Origin: Alphaproteobacteria bacterium
GTDB lineage: Bacteria > Pseudomonadota > Alphaproteobacteria > Puniceispirillales > Puniceispirillaceae
DNA: 33,469 bases
Direction of reading: 5' to 3'
Assembly: GCA_009920665.1 (NCBI GenBank)
Contig: RFZL01000025.1
Span: 1 to 33,469, forward strand
Positions within the stretch are counted from its first letter, which is position 1, and each line of letters opens with the position of its first letter. The translations under genes and the position numbers were made by a program. The notes under the pieces were generated by a model, which saw only the letters and a list, made by a program, of their open reading frames with translations, was not told the origin of the DNA and ran no database searches. Positions 31,028 to 33,469 of the stretch are shown piece after piece.

Positions 31028-32062
31028 ATGCATCTGGCACGTTTCCCCCGTATCTCGCTGGCGCATCTGCCAACCCCGATCGAGCCGCTGCCGCGGCTGT
31101 CCGCGGCGCTTGGCGGTCCGGAAATCTGGATCAAGCGCGATGACTGCACCGGCCTGTCGACCGGCGGCAACAAGACCCGCAAGCTGGAATTCCTGATGGC
31201 CGAGGCGCTTGCCGAGGGCGCAGACATGGTGATGACACAGGGCGCCACGCAATCGAATCATGCCCGGCAGACCGCCGCCGCGGCGGCGCGGCTGGGGCTA
31301 GGCTGCCATATTCTGCTTGAGGACAGGACCGGTTCGAAGGCGCATAACTACAACCATAATGGCAATGTGCTTCTCGACCATCTTCATGGTGCGACAACCG
31401 AGATGTGCCCCTCCGGCGGCGACATGAACGCGGTGATGGAAAAGGTGGCCGCCGAACGCCGCAAGACCGGCGCCAGCGTCTATACGATCCCCGGCGGCGG
31501 GTCGAACCCGACCGGCGCGCTCGGCTATGTCAATGCGGCGCTGGAAATGCTGGGGCAGGTGAACGAGGCCGGGCTGGCCATCGACCATATTGTCCACGCC
31601 ACTGGCAGCGCCGGCACGCAGGCCGGGCTTGCGACCGGCCTTGCCGCGATGAATGCCAATATCCCGCTGCTGGGGATCGGCGTGCGCGCGCCGCAGGCAA
31701 AGCAGGAGGAAAATGTCTTTGCGCTGGCCGCAGCAACGGCGGAAAAGCTTGGCTGCCCGGGCGCGGTGACGCGCGGTGATGTTGTCGCCAACTGCGATTA
31801 TGTCGGCGACGGCTATGGCATCCCGACCCCGGGCTGCCTTGAGGCGATCGCGCTGTTCGCCGAATGCGAGGGCATCCTGCTGGACCCGGTCTATTCAGCC
31901 AAGGCCGCCGCCGGCCTGATCGACATGATCAGGGGCGGCGATTTCACCGCCGGGCAGCGCGTGATGTTCCTGCATACCGGCGGGGCGGCGGCATTGTTCG
32001 GCTATGACGGCGCTTTCGACATGACCGGCAAGTGGACCGGCAGCACGGCAGAGGCTGCCTGA
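31028..32062 (+). CDS. cuyA: L-cysteate sulfo-lyase (D-cysteine desulfhydrase/ACC deaminase fold)
   Basis: The 344-residue product is a fold-type II PLP enzyme. [13 protein letters not shown] (44-56) contains the PLP lysine Lys49; [33 protein letters not shown] and [16 protein letters not shown] bind the phosphate and carboxylate. The start [20 protein letters not shown] and the [11 protein letters not shown] segment are like CuyA from marine alphaproteobacteria. CuyA breaks L-cysteate into pyruvate, ammonia and sulfite; relatives act on D-cysteine or ACC, which are the main alternatives. ATG 31028 has AAAGGA about 10 bases upstream. Sulfite from this reaction could leave through TauE, located 4 kb away. 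Confidence 0.82.
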   Translation: MHLARFPRISLAHLPTPIEPLPRLSAALGGPEIWIKRDDCTGLSTGGNKTRKLEFLMAEALAEGADMVMTQGATQSNHARQTAAAAARLGLGCHILLEDRTGSKAHNYNHNGNVLLDHLHGATTEMCPSGGDMNAVMEKVAAERRKTGASVYTIPGGGSNPTGALGYVNAALEMLGQVNEAGLAIDHIVHATGSAGTQAGLATGLAAMNANIPLLGIGVRAPQAKQEENVFALAAATAEKLGCPGAVTRGDVVANCDYVGDGYGIPTPGCLEAIALFAECEGILLDPVYSAKAAAGLIDMIRGGDFTAGQRVMFLHTGGAAALFGYDGAFDMTGKWTGSTAEAA

Positions 32063-32103
32063 TCCGCAGCATCCTAAACCGCGACTGGCAGGAGGATACC
32101 GCC

Positions 32104-32899
32104 ATGAAGATCGGATTTGTCGGGCTTGGCCAGATGGGGCTGGTCATGGCCCCTCACCTGATGCGCGATGGCTGGCAGGTGACCGGCCACGACCTTGTGG
32201 TGCCGACTGACCTGCCGGACAGGCTGGATTTCAGCGCCGGTCTTAACGATCTTGCCACCAGCGATGTCATCATCACCATGCTGCCGGATGGCGAGGTGGT
32301 GACGGAGGTGGTCGACCGGCTGCTTGGCGCCGGATGCCGGGCGCTGTTCATCGACATGTCGTCCGCGCACCCCGATGACAGCCGCGCGCTGGCGCACCGT
32401 CTTTCAGAGCTGGGGCTTGAATTTGTCGATGCGCCTGTTTCGGGCGGCGTGGCGCGCGCGCGGGCCGGCGAGCTGACGATCATGGCCGGCGGCGACGAGG
32501 CTGCTTTCACGAGGGCGCTGCCAGTGCTGTCCTGCATGGGACATGCCGTCCATCTCGGCCCGCCGGGATGCGGCCATGCGATGAAGGCGCTGAACAACTA
32601 TGTGTCGGCCGCCGGCCTGATCGCCAGCTTTCAGGCATTGGCGACGGCCATCGACAGCGGCATCGCGCCAGCGCGGTTTCTGGAAGTGATCAACGGCTCC
32701 ACCGGCAGCAACAACACCACCCGGGTGAAGATCGACAAATTCGTCCTGACCGAGAATTTTGATTCCGGATTCGCGCTGGCGCTGATGGAAAAGGATGTGT
32801 CGATCGCTGCCGCGCTGCGACGGGCTGGCCGCACTTGGTGACGGCGCCGACCATACCGAGATGTACCGCGCCGTGACCGGCGATCTGCCTGAAACATGA
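32104..32899 (+). pseudogene. Beta-hydroxyacid dehydrogenase (GarR/LtnD/HIBADH family), interrupted near 32820
   Basis: The normal part from ATG 32104 (SD GGAGG) has GFVGLGQMG (NAD site), DAPVSGGVARARAGELTIM (the carboxylate-binding DxPVSGG signature) and HAMKALNNY with the catalytic Lys. After MEKDVSIAAALR the frame becomes RAGRTW and stops at 32839. One frame over, LAALGDGADHTEMYRAVTGD continues to TGA 32897-32899, which is the usual C-terminus of this family. The linking helices (some 30 residues in relatives) are missing, so about 90-105 bases that are not a multiple of three appear lost. The substrate of the ancestral enzyme was probably a 3-hydroxy acid. The Arg that recognises sulfonate in YihU-type reductases is not present at the SGG position. 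Confidence 0.78.
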
Positions 32900-32939
32900 T
32901 CCGGTGACATCGTGATGGGTGGCACGGCTTAACCTGCTG

Positions 32940-32945
32940 TATAAT
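32940..32945 (+). promoter_or_regulatory. TATAAT -10-like hexamer upstream of the YjeH-like gene
   Basis: A perfect TATAAT lies 38 bases before the GTG start. No good -35 is found at 16-18 bases upstream, so the assignment is weak. Confidence 0.35.
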
Positions 32946-32983
32946 CCCTGATCGCGATAAAGCCGTCCCGCCCGGAGTTGCGT

Positions 32984-33469
32984 GTGACAGACCTGAAACC
33001 GACGCTGACCGTGCTGCGCGGCACCGGACTGATGATGAACATCGTCGTCGGTGCCGGCCTGCTGGCCCTGCCGGGGCTGACCGTCGCGGTGGCCGGCAAT
33101 CAGGCCTTGTGGGCCTGGCTTGTCTGCGCGGTCGCCGCGATGCCGCTGCTGCTTGTCTTCGTCATTCTCGGCGGCCGCCATCCCGATGCCGGCGGGGTCG
33201 CGCATTTCGTCAAGCTCGCCTTTGGCGAGGGTGGCTATATCGCGGCCTCGCTGATTTTACTTGGCGCGGTGGTGTTCGGCCTGCCGGCCATCGCGTTGAC
33301 GGCAGGTCATTATGTGACCGCCATCACCGGCGGCGCGCCGCCAGCCATCGCCGGCGGGATCGTCGTTCTGGCCGCGCTGGTCCTGACCATGTCACCCGAC
33401 ATGGCGGCCAGACTGTCGACCCTGATCGCCTCGACCATCCTGATCGTGCTGCTGGCCATCATCGGCATC
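32984..33469 (+). CDS. YjeH-like L-methionine/branched-chain amino acid exporter (3' end outside window)
   Basis: The frame from GTG 32984 (MTDLKPTLTVLRGTGLMMNI) is open through 162 codons to the window end. It encodes membrane helices of the APC superfamily: NIVVGAGLLALPGLTVAVAG, ALWAWLVCAVAAMPLLLVFV, then GRHPDAGGVAHFVKLAFGE. The AGN.LWAW and P.AGGVAHFV..AFG patterns resemble E. coli YjeH, which exports methionine and branched-chain amino acids, rather than importers. Two or more further helices are visible before the cut. The truncated end prevents a full check. It is separate from the broken dehydrogenase gene, with its own candidate promoter. Confidence 0.75.
   Translation, partial: MTDLKPTLTVLRGTGLMMNIVVGAGLLALPGLTVAVAGNQALWAWLVCAVAAMPLLLVFVILGGRHPDAGGVAHFVKLAFGEGGYIAASLILLGAVVFGLPAIALTAGHYVTAITGGAPPAIAGGIVVLAALVLTMSPDMAARLSTLIASTILIVLLAIIGI

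Noticed and set aside
32104-32899. YihU-type sulfolactaldehyde reductase as identity of the broken dehydrogenase
   Set aside because: It has the SGG carboxylate-binding motif of GarR/HIBADH proteins rather than the Arg seen at that site in YihU.

Overview
The window looks like chromosomal DNA of a GC-rich alphaproteobacterium, probably a free-living marine heterotroph. This is inferred from gene content: a ccmF-ccmG-ccmHI cytochrome c maturation operon, a DUF1737-metZ pair, choline sulfatase, an Lhr-type helicase/ATP-dependent ligase repair cluster, and transport and breakdown genes for organosulfonates. I cannot name a genus. No rRNA, tRNA, CRISPR array, integrase or insertion sequence was seen.

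Layout. 1-1681: a variable edge with the tail of a methyltransferase, a 54-residue ORF, a GIY-YIG/RAMA protein and an AT-richer orphan membrane protein. 1678-4012 (minus): a zinc-ribbon-less sirtuin and an enolase-superfamily dehydratase. Both genes, and the gap between them, carry degenerate 12-bp tandem repeats. 4013-5728: an AT-rich divergent promoter region, a secreted acidic protein and a nitroreductase. 5750-9629 (minus): choline sulfatase followed by an S/N-oxide reductase. 9975-14046: the ccm operon. 14050-19731: a four-gene DNA repair cluster (PdeM and Lhr leftward; exonuclease and ligase rightward) whose divergent starts overlap. 19935-27423: an Lrp/AsnC regulator, a tripartite tricarboxylate-type (TTT) transporter (tctC, tctB, broken tctA), sulfoacetaldehyde dehydrogenase, sulfoacetate-CoA ligase and a TauE exporter. 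27444-28355 (minus): an orphan TauC-like permease. 28495-29860: DUF1737 and metZ. 30027-32899: a DenD-like dehydrogenase, L-cysteate sulfo-lyase and a broken beta-hydroxyacid dehydrogenase. 32984-end: the start of a YjeH-like amino-acid exporter.

How the genes work together. The main theme is sulfur. In the proposed cassette the TTT system imports sulfoacetate, SauT activates it to sulfoacetyl-CoA, SauS reduces that to sulfoacetaldehyde, and TauE exports the sulfite released later. The sulfite-releasing enzyme (Xsc) is not in this window. CuyA would release sulfite and ammonia from cysteate. BetC releases sulfate from choline-O-sulfate, and MetZ puts sulfide into homocysteine.

Two genes in the sulfonate region (tctA and the beta-hydroxyacid dehydrogenase) each appear to have lost an internal stretch that is not a multiple of three. 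Either these are real lesions or the sequence has local assembly deletions. Starts are chosen from start codons, Shine-Dalgarno (SD) matches and family length; family assignments are from recognised motifs, not database searches.
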